From positions 325,710 through 389,709 of the forward strand of contig BTUU01000004.1 in assembly GCA_045863555.1 (NCBI GenBank): DNA of 64,000 nt. Reading direction: 5' to 3'. Source of the stretch: JACRLV01 sp045863555 (lineage in GTDB: Bacteria; Planctomycetota; Phycisphaerae; UBA1845; Fen-1342). A model generated the notes under the pieces. It saw only the letters and a program-made list of their open reading frames with translations, was not told where the DNA came from and did not search any database. Below are positions 41,885 to 50,649 of the stretch, one piece after another (position 1 is the first letter of the stretch; the number at the start of each line of letters is the position of its first letter). The position numbers and the translations under genes are program-made.

Positions 41885-42985
41885 CTACTCCTTGAGCGCG
41901 GGTTCAAGGGCCGATGTATGGCGACCGAATCCGTGTCCGGGACCGGCCGCAGAGCGGCGCGCCCGCTCCAGGACCGCCTCGAAATCAGGATACCCGCCGG
42001 CGCGGGCGAACGCCTCGAACATCACGTAGCGCCGGTCATCGGTGACGCCGATCGCGGCCGCGTCGTTGTAATCGCTGGCGATGAAGCCGCCCGCGGGCGT
42101 GCTCCATTTCTCAACCAGTTGGCGCGCCTGGGCGCGGATCTCGTCGAACGAGCCGCGCGGAAGCGTGGACTGCGTGTCGACGATCGACTCGAAGCAGACG
42201 CGGCCGCGGAACCGCCGGCTCATGTCGTCGATGCCGACCGTATTGGGTTGCTGCGAGTTGATCACCTGGAGGCCGCAGTCGATCATCTCTTCGAGAATGT
42301 CGTTGATCTTGCCGCACGAGTGCATCCACGGGTGCATGCCCAGCGACTTGATTTCGTCGAACCAGCGCTTGTAGCGCGGCTTGAAGAACTCGCGGAAGAG
42401 CTTGACTGAAATGAACGCGCGATCCTGCACGCCCCAGTCGTCGGCCATCGCCGCCGCGTCGATGCGGATCGGCTGGGCGTGGTGTCGGGCGTCGTCAGCA
42501 ATCTTCGCGACCCGGCGGAGCACGCGGATGTGATGCTCCAGCACGCGGTCGATGATCTCATGCGTCTCCTTTGGCCGGCGGCGGAAGTCCATGAGTGCTT
42601 CCGACATGCCGCGGAGCATGTAGAGCCGCTCCCAGATGCCGTGACCGAAGCAGAACATGACGAACCGGTCCTCCGCGCCGGCGAGTTGCTTCTCGAAGCC
42701 TTCATACCGCCGCGGGTCGTCGGGATCGGGCCAGCGGAAATCCTTGAGGCCGTCGAGATTTTTCAGCGGATGCTCGACGACCTGGCCGGTGTTGTCGACG
42801 GCCGAGCGCCGCCAGATGCAGCCCCACTCGTCGGCCCGCTCCTGGCCGAAATTCCACTGCCAGCCGGTCGGGTCGACCGTCCAGACGTCGTAGCAGTCGT
42901 TCACGCCGACGATGTCGAATTTCATGGCGATGCGCGGCGGATTCTGAAACGTGATCGTCCGCTGCACGAGTTCACGACGAGTCAT
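41885..42985 (-). CDS. Uroporphyrinogen decarboxylase-family methyltransferase (1)
   Basis: The protein has 366 residues from ATG 42985 (GGAGG 7 bases upstream). URO-D fold motifs: MTRRELVQRTITFQNPPRIA at the start, FGHGIWERLYMLRGMSEALM, and HPWMHSCGKINDILEEMIDC with a His/Cys pair suited to zinc. In this family, MtaA/CmuA-type members use zinc to pass methyl groups between corrinoid proteins and thiols. The operon with a corrinoid protein favours this over haem synthesis. Start overlaps the preceding membrane gene (ATGA). Confidence 0.85.
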   Translation of the reverse strand: MTRRELVQRTITFQNPPRIAMKFDIVGVNDCYDVWTVDPTGWQWNFGQERADEWGCIWRRSAVDNTGQVVEHPLKNLDGLKDFRWPDPDDPRRYEGFEKQLAGAEDRFVMFCFGHGIWERLYMLRGMSEALMDFRRRPKETHEIIDRVLEHHIRVLRRVAKIADDARHHAQPIRIDAAAMADDWGVQDRAFISVKLFREFFKPRYKRWFDEIKSLGMHPWMHSCGKINDILEEMIDCGLQVINSQQPNTVGIDDMSRRFRGRVCFESIVDTQSTLPRGSFDEIRAQARQLVEKWSTPAGGFIASDYNDAAAIGVTDDRRYVMFEAFARAGGYPDFEAVLERARRSAAGPGHGFGRHTSALEPALKE

Positions 42986-43404
42986 GTGACGCCTCCGTTC
43001 ATGGACGACCTGAGCGCCGCCCCCATGTATGCCGCGGGGATACAGACAAGAGCAACGACCCCGAAGCACGCAGGGCCGGTGATGGCGAAGATGCCTGACT
43101 GAGGATCGGGAGTGCAGCCCTGTTGGAGAAGCGGTTGAAAAGGCTGCGCAAACGCGATCGCGAGTCCCCATCGCCACGGATACCTTGGGCAGAGAGCGCC
43201 GGCCAGTGCCGCAAAGAGCGCGAGCACGGGTAATCCAAGCGTGTAATAGAGACTTGAATCGAAGTGCTCAGCATGTCCGTCGAGGCGGCAGATGAGGTCG
43301 GAGATCAGCAGCGTGGCAATCGGAAGTGCCGCGAACAGAATAAGGTCGAATACACCGATGCTCGGCGCTTCGTTCAACGTCGTTGGAGTCTGCTCAGTCG
43401 CCAT
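42982..43404 (-). CDS. Small membrane protein in the corrinoid operon
   Basis: The protein has 140 residues from ATG 43404, which overlaps the end of the upstream URO-D gene. Four membrane helices are likely (FDLILFAALPIATLLISDL, LYYTLGLPVLALFAALAGAL, WGLAIAFAQPFQPLL, GVVALVCIPAAYMGAAL). No family recognised. Its overlaps on both sides show it is translated with the methyltransferases. Confidence 0.65.
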   Translation of the reverse strand: MATEQTPTTLNEAPSIGVFDLILFAALPIATLLISDLICRLDGHAEHFDSSLYYTLGLPVLALFAALAGALCPRYPWRWGLAIAFAQPFQPLLQQGCTPDPQSGIFAITGPACFGVVALVCIPAAYMGAALRSSMNGGVT

Positions 43405-44599
43405 AATGGCCGATCCGACGAACTTCATCCAGCACAAAGCGATACGTATCCAACCGCACACCGGGCGGAATCGAGTGGTCCGAGTGATACATGTAGCCGT
43501 GGTGCGCCATCGCGGCCCGCATCTTCGATTCGATCTCGGCGCGAATCTGCTCGCGATCGTTCGTCGCCAGCACCGTGACGTCGATATTTCCGCAGAACCC
43601 GAGGCGGTCGCCGTAGCGCGGCGCGAGTTCGCGAACGTCCATCCCCGCCCGCGATTCGAGCGGGTTGATCATGTCCACGCCCGCGGCGATGAGATCGTCG
43701 AGAATCGGACGGATGTCGCCGTCGGAGTGGAACATCACGGGCATGCCGCGGGCGTGAAACGCGTCGAACAGCCGCCGATGATAGGGCTGCACGAATTCGC
43801 GGTAGTGCCGCGGGCTCATGAACGGACCATTCTTGTAGGCGATGTCGCCGTAGATGAACGCGCCGTCGCAGACCAGCCCGCCGGCGACCGCCAGATCAAA
43901 CATCTCAATCAGGAAGGTCGTGTACGTGTCGAATACGTCATGCAGCCACTCCGGCCGCTTGATCATCGCCCGCAGCATCTGCTCATGCCCGAGCGAATCC
44001 TTGACGCTCTCGATGATCTCGACGGACGTGTAGCAGAGGAATCGTTCGTCGCGCCGTGCCCGCTTGTACTTGGGGAGGAATTCTGCCCAACGGATGCGCT
44101 CCCGCGCCGGCCTGAGCGCTGCTTTCGCCGCGCGCCACTTCTCCGGCGAATCAATGCCGTAACCGAGGTGCTCCGGCGTGCCCATCCGGTGCTTCCACCA
44201 GCGCAGCGTCGCCTCGTTGCCGTCGCGCTGGATCACCCAGTCGTCGCTCTCTTCGATCACCACGGGGTCGACCATCCGCAAGCGCTGGTCCGGCCAGCCG
44301 ACCTGCAAGAGGTCCATGTCGAAGTATTCCCACAGCGTCAGCCCCTCGCCGCGCCGGGCGATGTGGGCCGCCTCCACGCCGGGCGACGAGAATTCGTACG
44401 CGATGCGCGGGTCGTTGATCTCGCGCAGGTACGCGATCTCCGTCTCCATCCACCACCAGTCGAAGACGGGCACGCGATCGTGCGGCTTTCGCGCCAGGCA
44501 GCGCGCCACGCGTTCGCGCGGCGTGAGCGTCTGCCGCTCCGGCGCACGGTGAAGAGCCGATGTCGCGCCCGGACTCGCCATGTTGCCCGCCTGCTTCAT
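43394..44599 (-). CDS. Uroporphyrinogen decarboxylase-family methyltransferase (2)
   Basis: The protein has 401 residues from ATG 44599, overlapping the corrinoid gene stop (ATGA). Motifs: LTPRERVARCLARKPHDRVP, FDWWWMETEIAYLREI, MPVMFHSDGDIRPILDDLIA and MINPLESRAGMDVRELAPRY, LGFCGNIDVTVLATND. HSDGDI replaces the HSCGNI of the other paralogue, as also in paralogue 3, so metal binding may differ. Likely a corrinoid methyl-transfer partner; substrate unknown. Confidence 0.85.
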   Translation of the reverse strand: MKQAGNMASPGATSALHRAPERQTLTPRERVARCLARKPHDRVPVFDWWWMETEIAYLREINDPRIAYEFSSPGVEAAHIARRGEGLTLWEYFDMDLLQVGWPDQRLRMVDPVVIEESDDWVIQRDGNEATLRWWKHRMGTPEHLGYGIDSPEKWRAAKAALRPARERIRWAEFLPKYKRARRDERFLCYTSVEIIESVKDSLGHEQMLRAMIKRPEWLHDVFDTYTTFLIEMFDLAVAGGLVCDGAFIYGDIAYKNGPFMSPRHYREFVQPYHRRLFDAFHARGMPVMFHSDGDIRPILDDLIAAGVDMINPLESRAGMDVRELAPRYGDRLGFCGNIDVTVLATNDREQIRAEIESKMRAAMAHHGYMYHSDHSIPPGVRLDTYRFVLDEVRRIGHYGD

Positions 44600-45243
44600 G
44601 CCCGCGCCGCGCAGAGCCGCCGCGCCACCTCGGCCCCGGTCGCCGCATCGCGACCGTAACCGGCCGCGCCGATCCGGTCCGCGTACTGCTGCGTGACCGG
44701 CGCGCCGCCGATGATCACCGGCGGCGGGTTCGGCAGCTCGCGCTGGAGCGTCTTGATCGCCAGTTCCATTTCCGGCATCGTCGTCGTCAGCAGGGCGCTC
44801 ATCGCCACCAGGTCTACCTTGCGGTCGCGGCACGCCTGCACGAACTTCTCCGGCGGCACGTCCACGCCCAGGTCGACCACTTCGAACCCCGCGCCTTCGA
44901 GCATGATCGAGACCAGATTCTTGCCGATATCGTGCAGATCGCCGCGGACCGTGCCGACGAGCGCCGTCGCCCGTGCGGCGACGTTCTGCTGCTTCAGGTG
45001 CGGCGTAAGAACGGCCATCGCGGCCTTCATCGCCTCGGCCGCGACCAGCACTTCCGGCAGGAAGTACTCGCCCTCGCGGAACCGCTTGCCCACCTCGCCC
45101 ATTCCAGAGAGAAGACCCTCTTCGAGAATCTGGCGGGCTCCCAGCCGGTCACCCAGCGCATTCTTCACGATCTGCGGGGCCTGTTGCTCATCGCCGTCGA
45201 TGATCGCGGTTCGCAGTGATTCCATCAGGGTCGCGGTCGGCAT
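44596..45243 (-). CDS. Corrinoid protein (MtbC/MttC-type, B12-binding)
   Basis: The protein has 215 residues from ATG 45243. The N-terminal helical cap (residues 1-85, GLLSGMGEVGKRFREGEYFL) precedes the Rossmann B12-binding domain with the His-on motif GTVRGDLHDIGKN (around residue 100), then MSALLTTTMPEMELAI and VIIGGAPVTQQYADRIGA. It carries a methyl group on cobalt between a substrate-specific methyltransferase and an acceptor enzyme. It is the first gene of the minus-strand operon, 136 bases from the divergent MtaB-like gene. Confidence 0.92.
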   Translation of the reverse strand: MPTATLMESLRTAIIDGDEQQAPQIVKNALGDRLGARQILEEGLLSGMGEVGKRFREGEYFLPEVLVAAEAMKAAMAVLTPHLKQQNVAARATALVGTVRGDLHDIGKNLVSIMLEGAGFEVVDLGVDVPPEKFVQACRDRKVDLVAMSALLTTTMPEMELAIKTLQRELPNPPPVIIGGAPVTQQYADRIGAAGYGRDAATGAEVARRLCAARA

Positions 45244-45379
45244 GATCTCATTCTCCCATGGGCCGGATGGCTCCTGAGTTGACTGGCAAGCCGCGTACCA
45301 ATCCGGCCGCTGCATGCGATCGGACCGGCGAATTGACGCTCGGGCACGCAAATTGCCAGCGGAACGACGGAGATCGCCC

Positions 45380-46783
45380 ATGCTCACGGCTGACGTGTCG
45401 AAACCGCTGCGACGCTGGTCGCGCCCCACGATCGAAACCGCGGATGCGCTCGTTTTCGGGCGTGCGCCGTCGCCGGTTCGGTGCGGGCTCGACCTCGAGA
45501 TCGGCGCGGGCGTCGTCCACCCCGAAATCAACTTCACGCTCCCGCCGATGCTCATCACGCCGGCGACATGGCCCGACGTGTGCGAGATTTACGATCGCAC
45601 GCTCCGCGACCTGCTCGCCCGCGCCCGCGACCTCCTCCTTGCCGGCCTCATGGTCGAGTTCGAGCACCTGCCGCCGATGACCGCAAAACCCGAGTGGGGC
45701 GCGGAACTCACGCGCCGGATGAAAACGCAACTTGAAGCGGCTCACGCGGACTGGGGCCTCGCCGCGGCACTTCGCGCAACCGTCGTCGATCTCCGCGACG
45801 AAACCCATCCCCCGCAGCGCCGCACCGGCCATGCGTGGCAGTCGATGCTGGCATCCTTCGGGCAGAACGCGGCCGCGGGGGCCGATGTCCTCTCGATCGA
45901 GTCCACCGGCGGCAAGGAGGTGCACGATATCGCCCTCCCGCGCGGCGACCTCGCGGGGATCGTCCTCGCGCTCGGCGTCCTTGCGCCGCGCGACATGCAC
46001 TGGCTCTGGGGCGAGATCATCGGCGTCGCCAACTCGCACGGCATCATCGGCGGCGGCGACTCGGCCTGCGGATTCGCGAACACGGCCATGCAGCTCGCCG
46101 GCCAGCACATGCTTCCCGACTGCCTCGCAGCGCTCGTGCGGACGATATCGGCCGTGCGGAGCCTGGGTGCGTTCGAGTGCGGCGCAGTCGGCCCCTCGAA
46201 GGATTGTGCGTATGAAAATCCCGTTCTAAAGGCGATCACCGGCTGCCCGATCAGCATGGAAGGCCGCTCGGCCGCGTGTGCGCATCTCTCACCGCTCGGC
46301 AATATCGCCGCGGCGGCCGCCGACCTCTGGAGCAACGAGAGCGTGCCGGATGTGCGGCTGCTCTCCGGGCCTGCGCCGGTCGCCTCGCTGGAATCGCTGG
46401 CGTACGACTGCCGGCTGATGAACACGGCCACCGCGCGGGGTCAGGAGCGGATGCTGCGGGACCTGCACGTCGCGAGCGATGGGCCGCATTCGTGCCAGGC
46501 CGCGCTGCTCACGCCCGAGGTGTCGATCGCACTCGCGCGGGCGATCACGGCGGAAACTGACTCCTATCGGCGGACGCTCGCCGCGGGGCGCGTCGCGCTC
46601 GACACGCTCGCGCAGCGCGCGGCTTCGGGCGAGCTGGTTCTGCCCGCCGGCGAGCGCCGCTGGCTCGACCGGTTGCGGCGCGAATTCGACAAGCTCCCGG
46701 GCGACGGGGAGACACTCATCCATCAGACACGAGGCCACTATGGCTCAATCTACGATGCCGGACAGTACGGCCTCGAATCCTGA
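45380..46783 (+). CDS. MtaB-like corrinoid methyltransferase
   Basis: The protein has 467 residues from ATG 45380 (GGAG 7 bases upstream). It resembles methanol:corrinoid methyltransferase MtaB of methanogens: IESTGGKEVHDIAL with the Glu, GGGDSACGFANTAMQLAGQ with one Cys, and GPSKDCAYENPVLKAITGCP with another, the three positions that bind zinc in MtaB. It would move a methyl group from methanol or another methoxy donor to the corrinoid protein encoded divergently. The substrate is not proven by sequence. Confidence 0.85.
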   Translation: MLTADVSKPLRRWSRPTIETADALVFGRAPSPVRCGLDLEIGAGVVHPEINFTLPPMLITPATWPDVCEIYDRTLRDLLARARDLLLAGLMVEFEHLPPMTAKPEWGAELTRRMKTQLEAAHADWGLAAALRATVVDLRDETHPPQRRTGHAWQSMLASFGQNAAAGADVLSIESTGGKEVHDIALPRGDLAGIVLALGVLAPRDMHWLWGEIIGVANSHGIIGGGDSACGFANTAMQLAGQHMLPDCLAALVRTISAVRSLGAFECGAVGPSKDCAYENPVLKAITGCPISMEGRSAACAHLSPLGNIAAAAADLWSNESVPDVRLLSGPAPVASLESLAYDCRLMNTATARGQERMLRDLHVASDGPHSCQAALLTPEVSIALARAITAETDSYRRTLAAGRVALDTLAQRAASGELVLPAGERRWLDRLRREFDKLPGDGETLIHQTRGHYGSIYDAGQYGLES

Positions 46784-47552
46784 CGTCGGCGCGTGCGTGA
46801 TCCGCCGCTTCGACACGCCGCCGCTCGACCGCGCCGGCGTCTGCCGCGCGATCGGGCTGCGACCCGGTTCGGCGAACGTCCTGCGCTGGGAGAAGGCGAT
46901 CGACGAACTGGAAGCGCCGCTCCTGCGGCTCGCGCGCTGCCGGGCGCTCATCCGCATCGAGCCCGTCGCAACGCTCGAAGCGCGGCGGCTCACACTCACC
47001 GATGGATCGGTCATCGAGGGCGCGGTCGGTCAGTTCCTCGCCCATTCGCGCCTGATCGCGCTCTTCATCGCCACGATAGGCTCGGGCATCGAGAGGCTCT
47101 CGCGCCGCTGGCTCCGCGCGGGAAATGTCGTCCGCGGCCTCACCGCCGACGCGATCGCATCCGAGTTGGCCGAGTCGACCGCGTTCCTCGCGCAGCAGGA
47201 GGTTCGCGACTGGGCGCGGAAGCGCGGGATGGACATCACGCCGCGCTACAGTCCCGGCTATTGCGGAATGAGCGTGCGGCAGCAGAACGTGCTCTTCTCG
47301 CGGCTGCCCGCGACGGACGTCGGCGTGCACCTTTCGCCAAGCTGCCTGATGACGCCCGTGAAGAGCGTCTCGGGCATCATCGGCATCGCGCCGGCGGGTC
47401 TCGTCCAGCCCGAGGATTATCCTTGCAGCCGGTGCGATCACCCGCACTGCATGCAGCGCCGCTCGACGTTTGAGACGCGGCGCGGCTCCTGCGTCGACTG
47501 GTCCGATTGCGGCGTGCCCGTGCCGCCCCACCCCGCACAGGACGAACGCTAA
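46740..47552 (+). CDS. MetH activation-domain-like protein
   Basis: The protein has 270 residues from ATG 46740 (GAGG 5 bases upstream), overlapping the MtaB-like gene by 44 bases. It has the S-adenosylmethionine-binding reactivation signature YSPGYCGMSVRQQNVLFSRL followed by SCLMTPVKSVSGIIGI, as in the C-terminal domain of cobalamin-dependent methionine synthase. The end is Cys-rich (CSRCDHPHCMQRR, CVDWSDC), suggesting a metal or cluster site. It probably repairs oxidised cob(II)alamin of the corrinoid protein by reductive methylation. Confidence 0.85.
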   Translation: MAQSTMPDSTASNPDVGACVIRRFDTPPLDRAGVCRAIGLRPGSANVLRWEKAIDELEAPLLRLARCRALIRIEPVATLEARRLTLTDGSVIEGAVGQFLAHSRLIALFIATIGSGIERLSRRWLRAGNVVRGLTADAIASELAESTAFLAQQEVRDWARKRGMDITPRYSPGYCGMSVRQQNVLFSRLPATDVGVHLSPSCLMTPVKSVSGIIGIAPAGLVQPEDYPCSRCDHPHCMQRRSTFETRRGSCVDWSDCGVPVPPHPAQDER

Positions 47553-47556
47553 GCGA

Positions 47557-48627
47557 ATGACCTCGCGCGAACGCATTTTGGCCGCGCTCCATCGGCAGCC
47601 CTCCGACCGGCTGCCGATGTGCGAGACGCAGTATTGGCCGCAGACGCTCGAGCGCTGGAAGCTCGAAGGTATGCCCGCGGGCGTCGACCCGGTCCGCTTC
47701 TTCGACCTGGATCCGATCGCGTGCATCAACGATCTCTTCGATCCGTCGTTTCAACTGCTGGAGCGGACGATCGAGGAGACCGATGACCACCGCATCGACG
47801 TGGATCGCTACGGCAAAACGGTCAAGTCGTGGAAGCACTCCGACAACCCGCCCAGCATCCTCGAACCGGCCATCCGCGACTGGGACGACTGGCGGCGCGT
47901 GAAGCCCACGCTGTCGCCCGCGCCTGAGAAATTCAACAACCCCGCCGCGGAGAACCAGTACCGGGCGGCCCGCGACGCCGGCCAGATGATCGCCATCACG
48001 CCCGCCGAGCCGATGTGGTTCGTCGTCTACCTGACCATGGGGTTCGAGCACGGCCTCCGCGCGATCGCAAAGCAGCCCGACCTCGTCGCCGACATGATCG
48101 CCACGTATACCGATTACATCCTCGCCATGCTCGATCGCACGGTCGAGCGCGGCCAGCGTTTCGACGCGCTCTGGTTCTGGAGCGACCTCTGCTACCGCAA
48201 CGGCATGCTCTTCTCGCCCGCGGCCGCCCGGCGTCTCGTGCTGCCTCACTGGAAGCGCATCGGGGCGTGGTGCCGCGAGCATGGGCTGCGGTTCATGTTC
48301 CATTGCGACGGCGATGTGCATCAACTCATCCCGCTGCTCATCGAAGCCGGCTGCGACGCGATCCACCCGCTGGAGGCCCGCGCGGGCAACGACGTGCGCG
48401 AGTACAAGCGCCAGTTCGGCGACCGGATCTGTCTCATCGGCAACATCAACGCGGACGTGATCGCCACCAACGATAAAACGTTGATCGAGCGCGAAGTTGC
48501 GGAAAAAGTGCCCATCGCGGCCGCGGGCGGCGGATACATCTACCACATTGACCACTCGGTACCGCCGACGATTTCGCTCGATTCGTACCGGTTCATGCTG
48601 GACGCGATTCGCAGGTATGCAAGTTGA
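47557..48627 (+). CDS. Uroporphyrinogen decarboxylase-family methyltransferase (3)
   Basis: The protein has 356 residues from ATG 47557, four bases after the preceding stop. Motifs: MTSRERILAALHRQPSDRLP, LWFWSDLCYRNGMLFSPAAA, LRFMFHCDGDVHQLIPLLIE and AIHPLEARAGNDVREYKRQF. FHCDGDV and the C-terminal GGGYIYHIDHSVPPTISLDS are close to paralogue 2. It is likely a further corrinoid-linked methyltransferase. Three such genes in one locus suggest different methyl donors or acceptors. Confidence 0.85.
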   Translation: MTSRERILAALHRQPSDRLPMCETQYWPQTLERWKLEGMPAGVDPVRFFDLDPIACINDLFDPSFQLLERTIEETDDHRIDVDRYGKTVKSWKHSDNPPSILEPAIRDWDDWRRVKPTLSPAPEKFNNPAAENQYRAARDAGQMIAITPAEPMWFVVYLTMGFEHGLRAIAKQPDLVADMIATYTDYILAMLDRTVERGQRFDALWFWSDLCYRNGMLFSPAAARRLVLPHWKRIGAWCREHGLRFMFHCDGDVHQLIPLLIEAGCDAIHPLEARAGNDVREYKRQFGDRICLIGNINADVIATNDKTLIEREVAEKVPIAAAGGGYIYHIDHSVPPTISLDSYRFMLDAIRRYAS

Positions 48628-48760
48628 TCGCGCGTGGCCGCTCGTTTGAAGGGCCGCACTTCGGACCCTGCCGCATTGCGATCAAGCCGACCGGACGCAT
48701 TGGCGAGCACCGGTTCGGTTTCGAACAACAATCGAGGACATAATCGAGGGTTAGTCACGG

Positions 48761-48766
48761 TATAAT
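48761..48766 (+). promoter_or_regulatory. Consensus -10 box TATAAT
   Basis: TATAAT lies 60 bases before the TTG start of the antitoxin-like gene. A -35 is not clear. The match is rare in this GC-rich sequence. Confidence 0.5.
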
Positions 48767-48826
48767 CCGGGTAAAATCGCGCTTGAACGCGTGACGTCGC
48801 TAATTTCGTACATGGGAGGTCCTGAA

Positions 48827-49078
48827 TTGCACTGCCAGATTCGAGGAGTTGTCCGCGGTCGACGAATCGACCTGGAGCGCGACACGGGGCTTCCCGACGG
48901 AGCGGACGTGACCGTTCATATTGAGCCTGCGGGACCGGACGCGAATGATCGAATCGCCCGAATCCGCGCCCTTTGCGGCTCGTGGACCGACCCATCACTT
49001 GACGCGATTTTCGCCGAGTTGGAATCCAGACGATCAGAAGCATCCAGCCGAGAGGTGAATCTTGACGATTCACCTTGA
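48827..49078 (+). CDS. Antitoxin-like small protein, partner absent
   Basis: The protein has 83 residues from TTG 48827 with GGGAGG 7 bases upstream; GTG 48791 and ATG 48812 are alternatives. The N-terminal strand region CQIRGVVRGRRIDLERDTGL, PDGADVTVHIEP resembles the AbrB/swapped-hairpin antitoxin style, followed by a helix (LDAIFAELESRR). No PIN or other toxin gene follows; the next 240 bases hold no clear frame. A regulator of its own promoter at 48761 is possible. Confidence 0.55.
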   Translation: MHCQIRGVVRGRRIDLERDTGLPDGADVTVHIEPAGPDANDRIARIRALCGSWTDPSLDAIFAELESRRSEASSREVNLDDSP

Positions 49079-49321
49079 TAAGAGCACGATCACTTCGTCC
49101 CGCATAACCCACGCCACTTCACGCCGATCCACGGCCTCCAAGTCATAGATTGGCTAGCGTAGTTTCCACCGGCGCCGGTCTTGCCAATTCGCCCGTGATG
49201 CCGCCGTCGGCATGCTCTACCCTCGACGTTGGTTCGAAACCGGTTGGCTGCCTGTGCCTGCGACTCCATTCGTTACTCGCGAATCGATTCTCGCTATCCT
49301 GATCAGCCGGAGGTTTCTGCG

Positions 49322-50584
49322 ATGATGACCGTCCCCGCCTCCCACCTCGCCCGCGCCGCCCTCGACGCCGGCGAAGGCATCCTCCGACTCGCCCCCGCCT
49401 GGGTCCCGCGCGCGTTCCTCCATCCCGGCCGGAGGCTGCGTCTCGCCGAAGAGGACCTCTACGCCCTCGGCGTCGACCGCGGCGGAATCGACGAACGCTG
49501 GCTCAGTTCCTGCGTCGTCGCCGACAATCCCGGTGCGCCGGCCGACGAAGGCCTCAGTTACATCGTCCACGAGGGTTGCCGGTGTACGCTGCGTGACGCC
49601 GTCGCCGATCTCGGTGCGGCCCTCCTCGGCCCCGAAGTCTGGAACCGCTACGGCCGCTGGCCCGTCTTCGGAAAATTCTTCGACAACATGGGCCCGATCC
49701 CCCACCACCTCCACCAGGACGATGTGTTAGCCGCCCTCGTCGGCCGCGAAGGCAAGCCCGAGGCGTATTACTTTCCGCCGCAGCTCAACCCCGTCGGCAA
49801 CTCGTTCCCGTACACGTTTCTCGGCCTGGAGCCCGGCGTGACAAAGGCCGACGTCCGCCGCTGCCTCGAACGCTGGAACTGCGGCGACAACGGCATCCTC
49901 GACCTCTCGCGGGCGGTTCGCCTCACGCCCGGCACCGGCTGGCTCATCGGCCCACGCATCCTCCACGCCCCCGGCTCGCTCCTGACCTTCGAGCCGCAGT
50001 GGGCCAGCGACGTCTTCGCGATGTTCCAGAATCTCGTCGAGGACCGCTTCGTGCCGTGGGACCTGCTGGTCAAGGATGTCCCCGCCGAGCGACGCAGTGA
50101 CCTCGACTTCATCGTCGACCTGATCGACTTCCCGGCCAACACCGACCCCGAGTTCCGCAAGCACCACTTCCTCACGCCCCGGCTCGCCGACGGCGGCCCC
50201 GAGGTCCACTTCGCCGACCGGTGGGTCGTCTACGGCAAGATCAACGGCCGGCAGCTCTTCACGGCCAAGGAGCTGACGATCGAGCCCGGCCACAAGGTCG
50301 TCATCCGCGACAACGGCTGCTACGGCCTCGTCGTCACGCAGGGCGTCGGCCGCATCGGCGCGCCGGGATCGGCGAGCCCCGCCCGCGGCGGCCACGCGAA
50401 ACTCCCGCTCGAATGCCCGACGCTGATCCGCTACGGACAGCTCACGCTCGACGAGGTGTTCGTCTCGGCCGACCGCGCCCGCGAAGGCGTCGAGTTTGAG
50501 AATACGTCGCATTCGGAGCCGCTGGTGACGCTGCGATATTTCGGCCCGGAGGTAAACCCGCAGGCCCCGACGGTGGCCGGGTAA
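49322..50584 (+). CDS. Cupin-type protein, phosphomannose isomerase-like style
   Basis: The protein has 420 residues from ATG 49322 (GGAGG 8 bases upstream). A cupin core is suggested by the metal-ligand-like segment MGPIPHHLHQDD (about 122-133) and later IGPRILHAPGSLLTFEPQ and a second barrel (ELTIEPGHKVVIRDNGCYGL). Two-domain cupins of this kind include class I phosphomannose isomerases and dioxygenases; the substrate is not known. It stands alone between the antitoxin-like gene and the kelch protein. Confidence 0.75.
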   Translation: MMTVPASHLARAALDAGEGILRLAPAWVPRAFLHPGRRLRLAEEDLYALGVDRGGIDERWLSSCVVADNPGAPADEGLSYIVHEGCRCTLRDAVADLGAALLGPEVWNRYGRWPVFGKFFDNMGPIPHHLHQDDVLAALVGREGKPEAYYFPPQLNPVGNSFPYTFLGLEPGVTKADVRRCLERWNCGDNGILDLSRAVRLTPGTGWLIGPRILHAPGSLLTFEPQWASDVFAMFQNLVEDRFVPWDLLVKDVPAERRSDLDFIVDLIDFPANTDPEFRKHHFLTPRLADGGPEVHFADRWVVYGKINGRQLFTAKELTIEPGHKVVIRDNGCYGLVVTQGVGRIGAPGSASPARGGHAKLPLECPTLIRYGQLTLDEVFVSADRAREGVEFENTSHSEPLVTLRYFGPEVNPQAPTVAG

Positions 50585-50649
50585 CCCGGGCAGCGCGGTC
50601 GCGCTCGGCGATGTGTTATGATGTCATCGGGGCAGATTCGAGGGACAGA

